Shown piece after piece: positions 22,001 to 31,430 of a DNA stretch of 64,000 nt. The notes under the pieces were generated by a model, which saw nothing but the letters and a program-made list of their open reading frames with translations, did not search any database and was not told where the DNA came from. The DNA comes from Taudactylus pleione (taxonomy: Eukaryota > Chordata > Amphibia > Anura > Myobatrachidae): contig JAUIMM010000124.1 of NCBI GenBank assembly GCA_031769625.1, forward strand, positions 8,692,001-8,756,000. The letters run 5' to 3'. How positions within the stretch are numbered: position 1 is the first letter of the stretch; each line of letters starts with the position of its first letter. The translations under genes were made by a program, and so were the position numbers.

Positions 22001-23040
22001 TCTTAAACTGACTGAAGGCCTGTGGTGAAAAACCGTCTGGGAGGCCTTCTGCGAAGGAGAGGGCATACCTATGAGAGACCACTTCTACTACCCAAGTGTC
22101 TGTAGTAGTCTGATACCAGCACTGGGTGAACTGAAGAAGTCGGCCTCCCACCCTGGGGTCCCCAAGGGGGAGGTCCTTCCCATCAGAACTGTTCTCTGGA
22201 CTTACCCTGGGCCCAACATGGCCAAAAGGACAAAGTCCCAGACCCTGAAGGAACTTGGGCTGATGGCAGACACGCAGATTTAGCTGCTGCCAAAGTGCTC
22301 ACAATTATTGTCCCAGATCAGGGCCAAAGAGGACCTCACCATTAAAGGGTCAGCATTCCAACCATTCTTGGCATCCGCATCAGCTCTCCATGAGCGCCAC
22401 CACAGGGAGCAGTGCGCCGCCACTGCTGCCGAGGAAATTCTAGAAGTGGTGCGACCTATAACCAATGCTGCCTCATTAACATATATGGATCCAAGTCATC
22501 TGCCCCTGTTCCATTCTCTGGCTACACGGCTTAGTCATAGCTGGTCTGGAAGCCCCCCCTATAAGGGAGTATATGGACTTCCAACAAAAGTACCACTTTG
22601 CGATACGTAGCATTCGAGAGAACATAGGCAAGGTTGCAGTACTCACTAGGCATGTAATGAACTACAGGAATGGATAACCTGCACCTAACATTCCTGTGAT
22701 ATCACTGACGAAGGGAATTCCGCAGAATACCCTTTACACATAAAAGTTTTGCGCCTGCGAAACCTCGCATTTGCAAAAAGGTCTCGCTTTGGTGAAAAAG
22801 TATTGCACAGGCAAAAAAGTATCGCGCAGGCAAAAAAGTATCGCTTTGGTGAATCCCAGACTGCCTACATAGCGTGGCATACACGCAAAATTTCATCGCT
22901 GAAGTGAAGAGTAGTTGAAAGGGCGCAATATGTGTATTTAGCCTAAAGCGTGCCCCATGTTGGCTTAAAGGAACATGGACTGGAGGTAGTAGTCAGTCTC
23001 TGTACAAAGGTAGAGAGAGAGAGACACTACTGTGAACAAT
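22001..23040. other. Presumed DIRS gag region, unrecognisable
   Basis: By position this should hold DIRS gag on the minus strand, but no domain is recognisable. At 22735-22850 a short internal repeat (TATCGCGCAGGCAAAAAAG, GTATTGCACAGGCAAAAAAG and TCGCTTTGGTGAA in tandem) suggests another small insertion. Confidence 0.4.
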
Positions 23041-23615
23041 GGACCTCATTCAGAGTCTCTCGCAAGATGCGATCACTCGCTTGCAAAAAGGTATGCAAAT
23101 CAAGCGGTCGCTCTTTGCGCTGTACAGATGCCCTCTATGTCTTAGTGAGCAATGGCAGTTAGTGTACACTGGACTATAAAACTTCCCACCTGTCACTCGC
23201 AGCACACGTCATCTCCGGGAAGTGTCAGATTAATCGTGAACATTGAGGGCCATCAGAGCTGCTCGCAACGCTTGGGGTTGACGTAATCTACCCCAAGCAC
23301 TGCGAGCAGTTCAGGCTAAAAAACAACCAAGTCACGTGTGCAATGACGCTACTTTGCTAATTATGCACACCCATTAAACTCCGTTCTGACGGTCAGACAT
23401 GCCTGCATTCGCACAACCACTCCCCCGTTCACAAGCACCTTCCCCTGTTACCACCCACAAATGGCGCAATCTGTCACTCAAAGTAGCGACCTGTCTGTGT
23501 ACTATGAGCGCTCGACTGTACATCGCAGACGCTAGTTTGCGCACGTGCACTGTGACTTAGACGAATCGCTCCTAGTGAGCAAACGTGCCTTAGCGAGAGA
23601 CTCTGAACGAGGTCC
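23041..23615. mobile_element. Harbinger-type MITE, copy E (core type 1)
   Basis: Ends GGACCTCATTCAGAG and CTCTGAACGAGGTCC; the flanking triplets AAT and ACT differ by one base. The interior has a hairpin (CGCTTGGGGT opposite ACCCCAAGC, flanked by GCTCGC and GCGAGC). It also has the block ACCTTCCCCTGTTACCACCC shared with the copies at 30023, 58850 and 60966. No ORF of its own. Confidence 0.8.
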
Positions 23616-23774
23616 ACTGGGTGAACTACCAGGGAGGGAGAATTCGCTGTTTCTCCCAACATACCTGCCTTGTAATTAACAGGTAGAGTGGAGCAGCAGG
23701 GTGTACGTCATATCTGCAGGCATAACCGCATGGTAATAGCACCCAGCATGCACTGGGTATAATGCGACCACATA

Positions 23775-23778
<4 letters not shown>

Positions 23779-23808
<30 letters not shown>
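23779..23808. repeat. (TA)n microsatellite, Gypsy insertion site
   Basis: A TA run ends exactly at the first base of the Gypsy 5' LTR. The sequence after the 3' LTR resumes with ATATATATA, so the target duplication lies within the repeat and its exact length cannot be read. Confidence 0.8.
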
Positions 23809-23811
<3 letters not shown>

Positions 23812-24412
23812 GATAGGATCACTGATAAAGTGGTCTGTGGCAGGTACATTTGTCCCAGATTCCTGTCTTATGTGTTTTAAATCCCCAGGAGAAAGTCTTC
23901 AGTGTAGCAGGCTTGAGTCTCGGCTTTTTGAAAAGCCGGTTTGGGACCTGGGGGTTGTGGGTGAGAGGAGAGGGAGGGCTCCACCCACGGCCACTCCAGG
24001 TTTTGGTTCTCGCAGCCTGGTAACAGGCTTGTTAGGGTTTCCACCTGAGAGTGGCCAATATAAGCCTAGTTTGGATAAGGCTGAGTGTCTCACCTGGGAG
24101 AGCAGGCAGGGAGTTTGCTCAGAGACACTTGAAAACCTATTTGTAAGTGCTGTGCTGTGCCTATGTTGCTGGCGAGGGCATTAGGCCCTGCCAGGTTCTT
24201 GTAGTGAGGGAAGTCACTTGTGAAGTTAGTGCCCCGACAGGGCTAGGATTTATGTTTGTTTTCTTTATGTTATTTCTGACGTTGTACAATAAAGACTGGC
24301 GCCGACCATCTTGTACTCGAATCCAGTCTGGCGTACTGTTTCCCAGCTGCTGTGTGTGAAAGGATGGAGTCCTCTACCCAGGAGAGGGACCCCCTAACCT
24401 GACTGTGTCACA
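23809..24412 (+). repeat. Gypsy 5' LTR (604 bp)
   Basis: Starts TGTGATAGGATCACTG and ends CTGTGTCACA. GTACAATAAAGACTGG near 24284-24299 supplies a polyadenylation signal (AATAAA). It pairs with 28959-29562 at the same length, differing at about six positions. Confidence 0.95.
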
Positions 24413-24607
24413 ATATGGTGGAGAATGCGGGCAACCACACACACTGAAGTTGCAGCGAGAGGAAAACTTTCCGTTTAAAAATTAAAGGGACAGACACCCA
24501 ATTTGTGAGTGTGGAAATAACGCTGTGTCCTTGGAGTCCCATAGAGGAGGAGTCAGCCCATGCTCAGAGAGGCAAGGTTCAGCTTCCAACCTACACCCCA
24601 GGACAAA

Positions 24608-26023
24608 ATGGAGGACATTATTAAAGCCTTGCTCCAAGCTACAACAGCTCAGCAGGAATCTACCAGAGCTCAGCAGGAATCTACCAGGGCTCTGCAGGAA
24701 TCCACCAGAGTGCAACTGTCGGCCTTGGAGACAGCCCAGGGGCAACAACAGGTTGCCATCAAGGAAACCCACCGGGCCTTAGCGGAAAACAGCCAGGCCA
24801 TAAAAGAAGTGATCGCCCGGCCCAGAGATGTTACTACTGGTCCTCCCTCCACCACTCACTCCATACGAGCCAGTCACTTCCTCCAAAAGATGACTTCGGG
24901 CGATGATGTGGAGGCCTATCTCACCGCGTTTGAAAGAACGGCCGAAAGGGAGAGTTGGCCTCAGGAGCAGTGGGCAAGTCTGGTGGCACCTTTTCTGTCT
25001 GGGGAGCCACAAAAGGCCTATTACGACTTATGTCTGGCTGATGCCAAGGACTATAAAAAACTAAAACAGGAGATCCTAACTCGCTTGGGAGTCACCACCT
25101 TTGTTCGTGCCCAACGGGTCCACCGCTGGGAGTTCCATATGGACAAGCCTCCACGTTCACAGATGCATGACCTCGTCCATCTGTCCTCAAAATGGCTACA
25201 GCCTGAGATGCTGACGGGACCACAGATCATGGAAAGGGTCGTGATGGACCGGTACCTGCGATCGTTACCTGTGACTCTGCACAAGTGGGTGAGCCATGCA
25301 GACCCTAAGTCCGCAGACCAGTTGGTCGAGCTGGTGGAGAGGTACGTGGCGGCTGAGGAGCTGATGAGTATGCCCCACCGAGCCCCGATGGCGCACCGGC
25401 GAACTCCCACAGACACTGGTAAGACTGTTCCAGGGGAGAAGGGTGCTGGGCGGTGGAATGTACCTAAGCCTGAGGGTGTAGAACCTGGAGACAGGCCTGC
25501 CAGGCCAGGAAGGTTCTTGCCCCGTAAACGACTAGACATTAATATGACTCAGTGTTTCCGATGTGGTGGCTTCAGCCATATTGCCGCTAATTGTTCACTT
25601 ACAACTGAACCTATGCAATGTGATACTGCTCATGTCTACCGCAGAGGGTCTTTCTTTGCACAGACAGCCTGTACGGCTGACCGGCAGGCTGAGACTGATA
25701 AGCACATGTGTGTACTCACTGTAGATGGCAACCGAGTAGAGGCACTGTTAGACTCTGGTAGCTTGGTGACACTTATGAAAGCTGAGCTGGTGAACCCCTT
25801 GAGGCGTAAGGGGAAAACTGTTGGTGTGACCTGCATACATGGGGATACTCGATATTATGTTACTGCCGAGGTGAACATCGAGACACCATGTGGTTCTGCT
25901 ATAGTTTCTGTGGGTTTGGTGCATGGTCTGATGTACGATGCAATATTGGGGAGACTTTGCTCACTTCTGGTAGTTGTGGGAAAGCCGTTTTGTTTCAGAA
26001 GTGAACAACCCCGATCCATTTGA
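24608..26023 (+). CDS. Gmr1-like Gag-protease
   Basis: Capsid, nucleocapsid and protease of the Gypsy element. Numbering is from an upstream in-frame position at 24560; the likely start is ATG 24608 (MEDIIKALLQ, residue 17). Residues 28-60 repeat QQESTRA as a short coiled coil. Residues 195-270 resemble the SCAN domain (KWLQPEMLTGPQIMERVV then RYLRSLP and LVELVERYV). A CCHC knuckle lies at 332-345 (C-x2-C-x4-H-x4-C). The aspartic protease has LLDSG at 396-400 and the ILGR end motif near 462-465. The frame then shifts near 25952 and ends in unrelated residues. SCAN is known to derive from Gmr1-like gag, so the resemblance supports the family call. Confidence 0.85.
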   Translation: MEDIIKALLQATTAQQESTRAQQESTRALQESTRVQLSALETAQGQQQVAIKETHRALAENSQAIKEVIARPRDVTTGPPSTTHSIRASHFLQKMTSGDDVEAYLTAFERTAERESWPQEQWASLVAPFLSGEPQKAYYDLCLADAKDYKKLKQEILTRLGVTTFVRAQRVHRWEFHMDKPPRSQMHDLVHLSSKWLQPEMLTGPQIMERVVMDRYLRSLPVTLHKWVSHADPKSADQLVELVERYVAAEELMSMPHRAPMAHRRTPTDTGKTVPGEKGAGRWNVPKPEGVEPGDRPARPGRFLPRKRLDINMTQCFRCGGFSHIAANCSLTTEPMQCDTAHVYRRGSFFAQTACTADRQAETDKHMCVLTVDGNRVEALLDSGSLVTLMKAELVNPLRRKGKTVGVTCIHGDTRYYVTAEVNIETPCGSAIVSVGLVHGLMYDAILGRLCSLLVVVGKPFCFRSEQPRSI

Positions 26024-27581
26024 GAAGGTTGTCGATGTAGTGGAGGAGGGAGTTTCTTCTGGGTCAGAGTTATTCCCTTTTTCTACTATGATTGGCGAAC
26101 TAGAGAGTGCGGAGCGTGACGGTGGCCCGCCAACTGATGTGCCTCCCATTGAGGTGGGAAGTGTTGTTGGGCCAGTTGATCGTCTGCCTGATTTAGAGGT
26201 CAGAAGAGAGGTCTTTGCCGTGGAGCAGTTGAATGACCCTACTTTGGTAAAAGCCAGGGAGAATGTAAAAGTAGTTGATGGTAAACCCATAGACCCTGAT
26301 AGTCCTTTGTCCTATCCCCACATGGCAATGTGTCAGGATTTGTTATATCAGGTGACTAAGAAGGGGGAAGATATTGTGGAACAACTAATAGTTCCCAAAG
26401 CCTACAGAAGAACAGTGTTGGATCTGGCCCATGGTCATATAACGGCAGGCCATCTAGGAGTAGAGAAAACCACTGAGCGAATAATGCAGAGGTTTTTCTT
26501 GCCCGGGCTTCATAAAGAGGTATCTGACTTTTGCGCATCCTGCCCTGAGTGTCAGTATCATGCTCCCAGGGCACATTTTAAGGGTCCACTAGTTCCATTG
26601 CCTATTATAGAGGTGCAATTTGAAAGAATAGCTATGGATTTGGTTGGACCCTTAATGAAGTCTGCCAGGGGACACCAGTATATACTGGTCATAATGGATT
26701 ACGCTACCAGGTACCCGGAAGCGATCCCATTACGCATTACGTCAACCAAGACCATAGCCAGAGAGCTAGTTCATGTCTTTAGCAGGCTGGGTATACCCAA
26801 GGAGATACTAACTGACCAGGGTACACCGTTTATGTCAAAAGTCATGAAAGAGTTATGCCGCCTGTTCAAAATTGAACAGTTAAGAACTTCGGTTTATCAC
26901 CCCCAAACCGATGGGCTGGTCGAGAGGTTTAACAAGACGTTAAAACACATGCTTAGGAAAGTGGTCGACAAGGATGGTAGGGATTGGGATTACTTATTGC
27001 CGTATTTATTGTTGGCCATAAGAGAGGTTCCCCAGTCCTTCACCGGGTTTTCACCCTTCGATTTGTTGTATGGGAGACACCCAAGGGGGTTACTAGACAT
27101 TGCCAAGGAGACATGGGAGGGGCAGTCTAGTCCTTACAAAACGGTGATTGAGCATGTTTCTCAAATGCAGGAGAGAATTGCTGCGGTAGTGCCAATAGTG
27201 AGAGAGCACCTGGAACAGGCTCAACAGGCACAGCAGAGGGTATACAACCGCAATGCTCGGTTACGCAGCTTTGCTCCTGGGGACAGAGTGTTAGTGATGG
27301 TTCCCACTGTAGAAAATAAACTTTTGGCTAAATGGCAAGGGCCCTTTGAAATCTTAGAAAGAGTGGGACCGGTCAATTACAAAGTTTACCAGCCGGGGAA
27401 AAGAAAGCCGGAACAGATATACCATATAAATCTGTTAAAGCCCTGGAAAGATAGAACGGTACTGTCGGCCGTCCGAGCCCCTCCAGTAAATCCAGGGCCC
27501 TTAGTTCCCAAAGTGACAGTGGCAAAAAACCCTGTCGGCAATTCAACAACAAGAGGTCAAGGAGTTTCTGATCAGAAATAG
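25974..27581 (+). CDS. Gmr1-like integrase
   Basis: Integrase inserts element DNA into the chromosome. An acidic linker (residues 1-100) precedes the zinc-binding region, with HGHITAGHLG at 153-162 and CASCPEC at 187-193. The catalytic core has D222 (MDLVGP), D281 (TDQGTPF) and E317 (LVERFNKTLK), spacing D58D35E. The C-terminal part contains PGDRVLVMVP and KWQGPFEILERVG, typical of Gypsy integrases, and YHINLLKPW. The frame has no true ATG at its 5' end; a TAG at 25971-25973 separates it from the protease frame. It ends at 27581 after a one-base shift in an A run near 27520. All catalytic residues are intact. Confidence 0.9.
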   Translation: MWESRFVSEVNNPDPFEKVVDVVEEGVSSGSELFPFSTMIGELESAERDGGPPTDVPPIEVGSVVGPVDRLPDLEVRREVFAVEQLNDPTLVKARENVKVVDGKPIDPDSPLSYPHMAMCQDLLYQVTKKGEDIVEQLIVPKAYRRTVLDLAHGHITAGHLGVEKTTERIMQRFFLPGLHKEVSDFCASCPECQYHAPRAHFKGPLVPLPIIEVQFERIAMDLVGPLMKSARGHQYILVIMDYATRYPEAIPLRITSTKTIARELVHVFSRLGIPKEILTDQGTPFMSKVMKELCRLFKIEQLRTSVYHPQTDGLVERFNKTLKHMLRKVVDKDGRDWDYLLPYLLLAIREVPQSFTGFSPFDLLYGRHPRGLLDIAKETWEGQSSPYKTVIEHVSQMQERIAAVVPIVREHLEQAQQAQQRVYNRNARLRSFAPGDRVLVMVPTVENKLLAKWQGPFEILERVGPVNYKVYQPGKRKPEQIYHINLLKPWKDRTVLSAVRAPPVNPGPLVPKVTVAKNPVGNSTTRGQGVSDQK

Positions 27582-28788
27582 GGTGCTGTTCTCTGACGTA
27601 CCTGGGAAAACCTCGGTCATTAAACATGACATAATCACTGACCCAGGGGTTAAAGTTAATCTAAAGCCCTATAGGTTACCAGAAGCACAAAGAGAGTCAG
27701 TGTCGAAAGAAATTAAAAATATGCTAGAGTTAGGGGTTATTGAAGAATCACATAGTGAATGGTCAAGTCCCATTGTGTTGATTCCAAAGCCCGACGGGAG
27801 TGTGCGTTTCTGCAATGACTTCCGAAAGTTGAACAGTGTTTCAAAATTCGATGCCTACCCAATGCCAAGAGTGGATGAACTGATTGAGAGACTAGGGACG
27901 GCAAAGTATTTAACCACTCTTGACCTAACCAAAGGGTATTGGCAAGTACCGTTAACCGAGAGCGCCAAACAAACGACAGCTTTTTCAGCGCCAGAGGGCT
28001 TGTTTCAGTACAAGATGTTACCCTTCGGGCTACATGGGGCACCTGCTACCTTCCAAATAATGATGGACAGGATTCTAAGGCCCCATAGATGGTATGCGGC
28101 TGCTTATCTGGATGACATGGTCATTCATAGTCCTGATTGGCAGTCTCACTTACCCAGGGTACAAGCAGTGTTGGACTCCATCTATAAGGCAGGTTTGACA
28201 GCCAACCCAAAAAAGTGTTGTCTAGGCATGGAGGAAGTAAAATATCTGGGATACACCATTGGCAGAGGCCTGATAAAGCCTCAGCTCAATAAGGTTGATG
28301 CCATACAAAACTGGCCACAGCCTCTGAATAAGAAGCAGGTGAGAGCCTTCTTGGGAATTACAGGGTACTACAGGAGGTTTATACCCAACTTTGCCACCAT
28401 GGCAGTCCCACTGACTGACCTGACCAAAGGCAAACAAAAAGTCATGGTAGAATGGAGTCCTGAGGCAGAGAAAGCTTTTCAGGAGTTGAAAGTAGCGTTG
28501 TGTTCCCAACCAGTCCTGATGACTCCTAATTTTGACAGGGAATTCATAGTACAAACCGATGCATCAGAAGTAGGTATAGGAGCGGTCCTGTCCCAGAACA
28601 AGGAGGGTGAGGAACACCCTATTTTCTGTCTAAGTAGAAAGTTGAATGTACATGAGAGAAACTATGCCACAGTGGAGAAGGAGGCGTTGGCCATAAAGTG
28701 GGCATTAGAGGCTCTCAGGTACTACTTGGTTGGAAGAAAGTTCAAATTGATCACTGAATGCCCCTTTGAAGTGGATGTCCGAAAATAA
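27541..28788 (+). pseudogene. Gmr1-like reverse transcriptase-RNase H (N-terminal part)
   Basis: Copies element RNA into DNA. The frame is open from about 27538 (IQQQEVKEFLIRNRVLFSDV) but the listed ATG-like start is 27583. Residues counted from there: WSSPIVLIPKPDGSVRFC at 60-77, TTLDLTKGYW at 111-120, MLPFGLHGAPATFQ at 145-158, and catalytic AAYLDDMVIH near 173-182. The connection FLGITGYYRRFIPNF is followed by RNase H with VQTDASEVGIGAVLSQ at 323-338 and EKEALAIKWAL near 365-375. The frame is lost near 28760, where the next RNase H motif becomes TECPFE. The RT itself is undamaged. Confidence 0.9.
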
Positions 28789-28963
28789 GGACAGTAATGC
28801 GAGAATTACGAGATGGTTCTTGGCGTTACCAACTTTTAAATTTTCAGTGGAACACAGACCAGGAAGCCAGCTGGCCAATGCAGCTGCGTTGTCACGCATT
28901 CATTGTTTGGGGGCTTCAGTTGTTCCGCCCCACAGGTCGAAACAAAGGGGGGGGGATATGTGA
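28766..28963 (+). pseudogene. Gypsy RNase H C-terminal end in another frame
   Basis: Continues RNase H after the frame break: WMSENKDSNARITRWFLAL then FSVEHRPGSQLANAAALSR. In the family the last motif normally reads NADALSR, so the catalytic Asp is replaced by Ala here. The frame runs into the purine tract before the 3' LTR and there is no chromodomain or env. Confidence 0.85.
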
Positions 28964-29562
28964 TAGGATCACTGGTAAAGTGGTCTGTGGCAGGTACATT
29001 TGTCCCAGATTCCTGTCTTATGTGTTTTAAATCCCCAGAAGAAAGTCTTCAGTGTAGCAGGCTTGAGTCTCGGCTTTTTGAAAAGCCGGTTTGGGACCTG
29101 GGGGTTGTGGGTGAGAGGAGAGGGAGGGCTCCACCCATGGCCACTCCAGGTTTTGGTTCTCGCAGCCTGGTAACAGGCTTGTTAGGGTTTCCACCTGAGA
29201 GTGGCCAATATAAGCCTAGTTTGGATAAGGCTGAGTGTCTCACCTGGGAGAGCAGGCAGGGAGTTTGCTCAGAGACACTTGAAAACCTATTTGTAAGTGC
29301 TGTGCTGTGCCTATGTTGCTGGCGAGGGCATTAGGCCCTGCCAGGTTCTTGTAGTGAGGGAAGTCACTTGTGAAGTTAGTGCCCCGACAGGGCTAGGATT
29401 TATGTTTGTTTTCTTTATGTTATTTCTGACGTTGTACAATAAAGACTGGCGCCGACCATCTTGTACTCGGATCCAGTCTGGCGTACTGTTTCCCAGCTGC
29501 TGTGTGTGAAAGGAAGGAGTCCTCTACCTAGGAGAGGGACCCCCTAACCTGACTGTGTCACA
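28959..29562 (+). repeat. Gypsy 3' LTR (604 bp)
   Basis: Same length and ends as the 5' LTR. Visible differences include CTGGTAAAG versus CTGATAAAG, CCAGAAGAA versus CCAGGAGAA, CCCATGG versus CCCACGG, CTCGGATCC versus CTCGAATCC, GGAAGGAG versus GGATGGAG, and CTACCTAGG versus CTACCCAGG. The (AT)n target follows directly. Confidence 0.95.
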
Positions 29563-30022
29563 ATATATATATAAACATTATAGTAGTAAAGCAAAATACT
29601 AGTCCTGTCTGATGCTTGTCAAGCCGCAGGAACTTACTGCATAAATATGGAAGAGTGCAATACCAATTCTCACAAATACATATACTATATAAATGTGAGA
29701 AACCCTCAGTGTTCACATCACCCTCCGCTAACAGGACTGAGCATGTGGTACGTTTTAGCTGAGGAGAATAATCATGTTCACTCTCTGACAGGATGAGTGT
29801 AAACGATGTGTATGTGACGCACCACACAGAAAAACACTTTTTATTTTAACTGTGAGGCAATAAGCACCCTGCAGCACCGCACAGGAGAGAAAGACAGGGA
29901 TAGTAAAATGGCTGACAGTCAGAAGTGAAAGTAAATTCAGAAAGCGCTAGCATATAGTCACATACAAGGCAGAAATCAATCACCTGCACTACAAGCACTG
30001 TGATCAACTGCGCAGACACAGA
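29563..30022. other. DIRS interior between insertions, no gene seen
   Basis: AT repeat then unremarkable sequence (TATGTGACGCACCACACAG). No domain recognised on either strand. Confidence 0.4.
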
Positions 30023-30594
30023 GGACCTGATTCAGACCCGCTCGCTAAGCTGTGCTCAGTCGCTAGGAGCGATTGTCGCCCATCTGCGCATGCGTCTAAG
30101 TCGCAGTGCGCGTGTGCAATCTAGCGTCTGCAATATACAATCGAGCGCTCGTAGTACACAGACAGGATGCTACTTTGAGTAACACATTGCGCCTTTTGTG
30201 GGTGGTAACAGGGGAAGGTGTTTGTGAATAGGGGAGTGGTCATGTGAACGCAGGCGTGTCTGACCGTCAGAACGGCGTTTAATGGGTGTACATAATTAGC
30301 AAAGTAGCGTCATTGCACACGTGACTTGGTTGTTTTTTAGCCTGAACTGCTCGCAGTGCTTGGGGTAGGTTAGGTCAACCCCAAGCGTTCCGAGCAGCTA
30401 CGATGGTCCTCGATGTTCACGATTAATCAGACACTTCCCAGAGATGACATATGCTGCGAGTGACAGGTGGAAGGTTTTATAGTCCAGACATAGAGGGCGT
30501 CCTTAAAGCGCAAAGAGCGATCGATTGATTTGCATACCTGACCCCTTTTTGCAAGTGAGCGATTGCATCTTGCGAGCGGCTCTGAATAAGGTCC
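30023..30594. mobile_element. Harbinger-type MITE, copy F (core type 1, inverse to copy E)
   Basis: Ends GGACCTGATTCAGAC and CTCTGAATAAGGTCC, with AGA duplicated at 30020-30022 and 30595-30597. The interior is the complement of copy E (GGGTGGTAACAGGGGAAGGTG and a GCTTGGGGTAGG hairpin). E and F flank the Gypsy element in opposite orientations but are separate insertions with their own flanks. Confidence 0.85.
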
Positions 30595-31273
30595 AGAGCC
30601 TGGTAGGAAACAGTGCTGCATACACTGACCTCAGCGGAGGAGAGGTATGCGGGGGACCCGGACTGCGATGCTCCTGTATCAGAATCCAGCAGCGTTCGCC
30701 ACTTGTATAAAATGGCCACTGAGGAGCTGATAGGAGACAGGCCCAGGGGAAGAACACTGCCACAGCCCACCAGATCGCTGTGGAAAGATACTGTGCAGTG
30801 GGGGAGGTGCCCCCTGTGAGACAGGGAAAGCACACACCCCTGGCATGCTATTAACCCCTGGGATGCTGGAGCATTTTCCATACTGCTGCATCCCGCTGTC
30901 CCTGGTGGTCTAGTGGAGGCAGAGGATCAGTACCTTGCTCCACTCACATCCTCTCCCCAGGGAGCCCCCTGCCTAGGGAAAAATAAGACTGCGAATCAGC
31001 AATAACCCACCACGGGTTCCCCACGCTTACCTGAATCCGGCCACAGTCTGGAATACCGGGGTCCCCGCTAGCTGAGACCCTGGTATCCTCCAGCATCCCC
31101 GGATCAGTACCGGCGTTCTGGCCCGGCTTTGTGAAGGAGCGGCAGCATGGACCTCTAATTAGCCTGTCCATGCTGCCTGCTGATATCATCGCAGCTAAAG
31201 CTGCTGGAAGAAACTTCATTGGCTGTCCAACAGCCCCCCTCTGAAGAGGTGATCCGATTCCGAGCCGGGCACC
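30595..31273. other. DIRS 5' interior with a tRNA-Glu-like motif
   Basis: Probably DIRS leader or gag. On the plus strand at 30899-30916 TCCCTGGTGGTCTAGTGG matches a tRNA-Glu start, as at 12700. No B box or cloverleaf follows. No protein domain recognised. Confidence 0.4.
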
Positions 31274-31430
31274 TACAAAACTGATTTGCCTTGGCTCAGG
31301 GGCGGGGTATAGGAAAGGAACCCCAGTGCATCCTGGGAGGCTGAAAAATTAACTCTGAGGTGCCTGATGTCTGCCGCCATCGCCTATACCCCAAAGTATC
31401 CTGTGGATACCCTATGGACCCTGAAGTTGA

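Larger units (their letters stand above)
23809..29562 (+). mobile_element. Gmr1-like Ty3/Gypsy LTR retrotransposon, recent insertion
   Basis: The two 604-bp LTRs (23809-24412 and 28959-29562) begin TGTGATAGG and end TGTGTCACA, with about six mismatches between them. A purine tract (ACAAAGGGGGGGGG) precedes the 3' LTR. Between them lie gag-protease, integrase, then RT-RNase H. Integrase upstream of RT is the order of Gmr1-like elements, first described in cod, and the reverse of ordinary Gypsy. Two frame breaks and one in-frame stop separate the coding blocks, and RNase H is damaged, so this copy cannot act alone. The primer site after the LTR (TGGTGGAGAATGCGGGC) was not matched to a tRNA. Confidence 0.9.
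18858..31430 (-). mobile_element. DIRS-type retrotransposon with inverted termini and internal complementary region
   Basis: Inverted terminal repeats lie at about 18910-19054 and 31274-31421 (TCCATAGGGT... and ...ACCCTATGGA), sharing AGCCTCCCAGGATGCA and GAGCCAAGGCAAATCAGTT. Next to the recombinase end, 19198-19300 is an internal complementary region that matches the complement of both termini joined together, the hallmark of DIRS replication through circles. Order on the minus strand: (gag not recognised) - RT - RNase H - tyrosine recombinase. The element is broken and carries two MITEs (23041, 30023) and a Gypsy element (23809-29562). The 29563-31273 remainder is its 5' part with no domain I can name. 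Confidence 0.85.

Noticed and set aside
23762..24184. 140- and 143-codon ORFs repeated at 23762 and 28903
   Set aside because: They are translations of the two Gypsy LTRs; the similarity is LTR identity.
27516..27530. AAAAAAC heptamer in register at the integrase/RT junction, resembling a -1 frameshift signal
   Set aside because: The downstream RT frame is +1 relative to integrase, not -1, so slippage there would lead to the wrong frame. One extra A in the run explains the break better.
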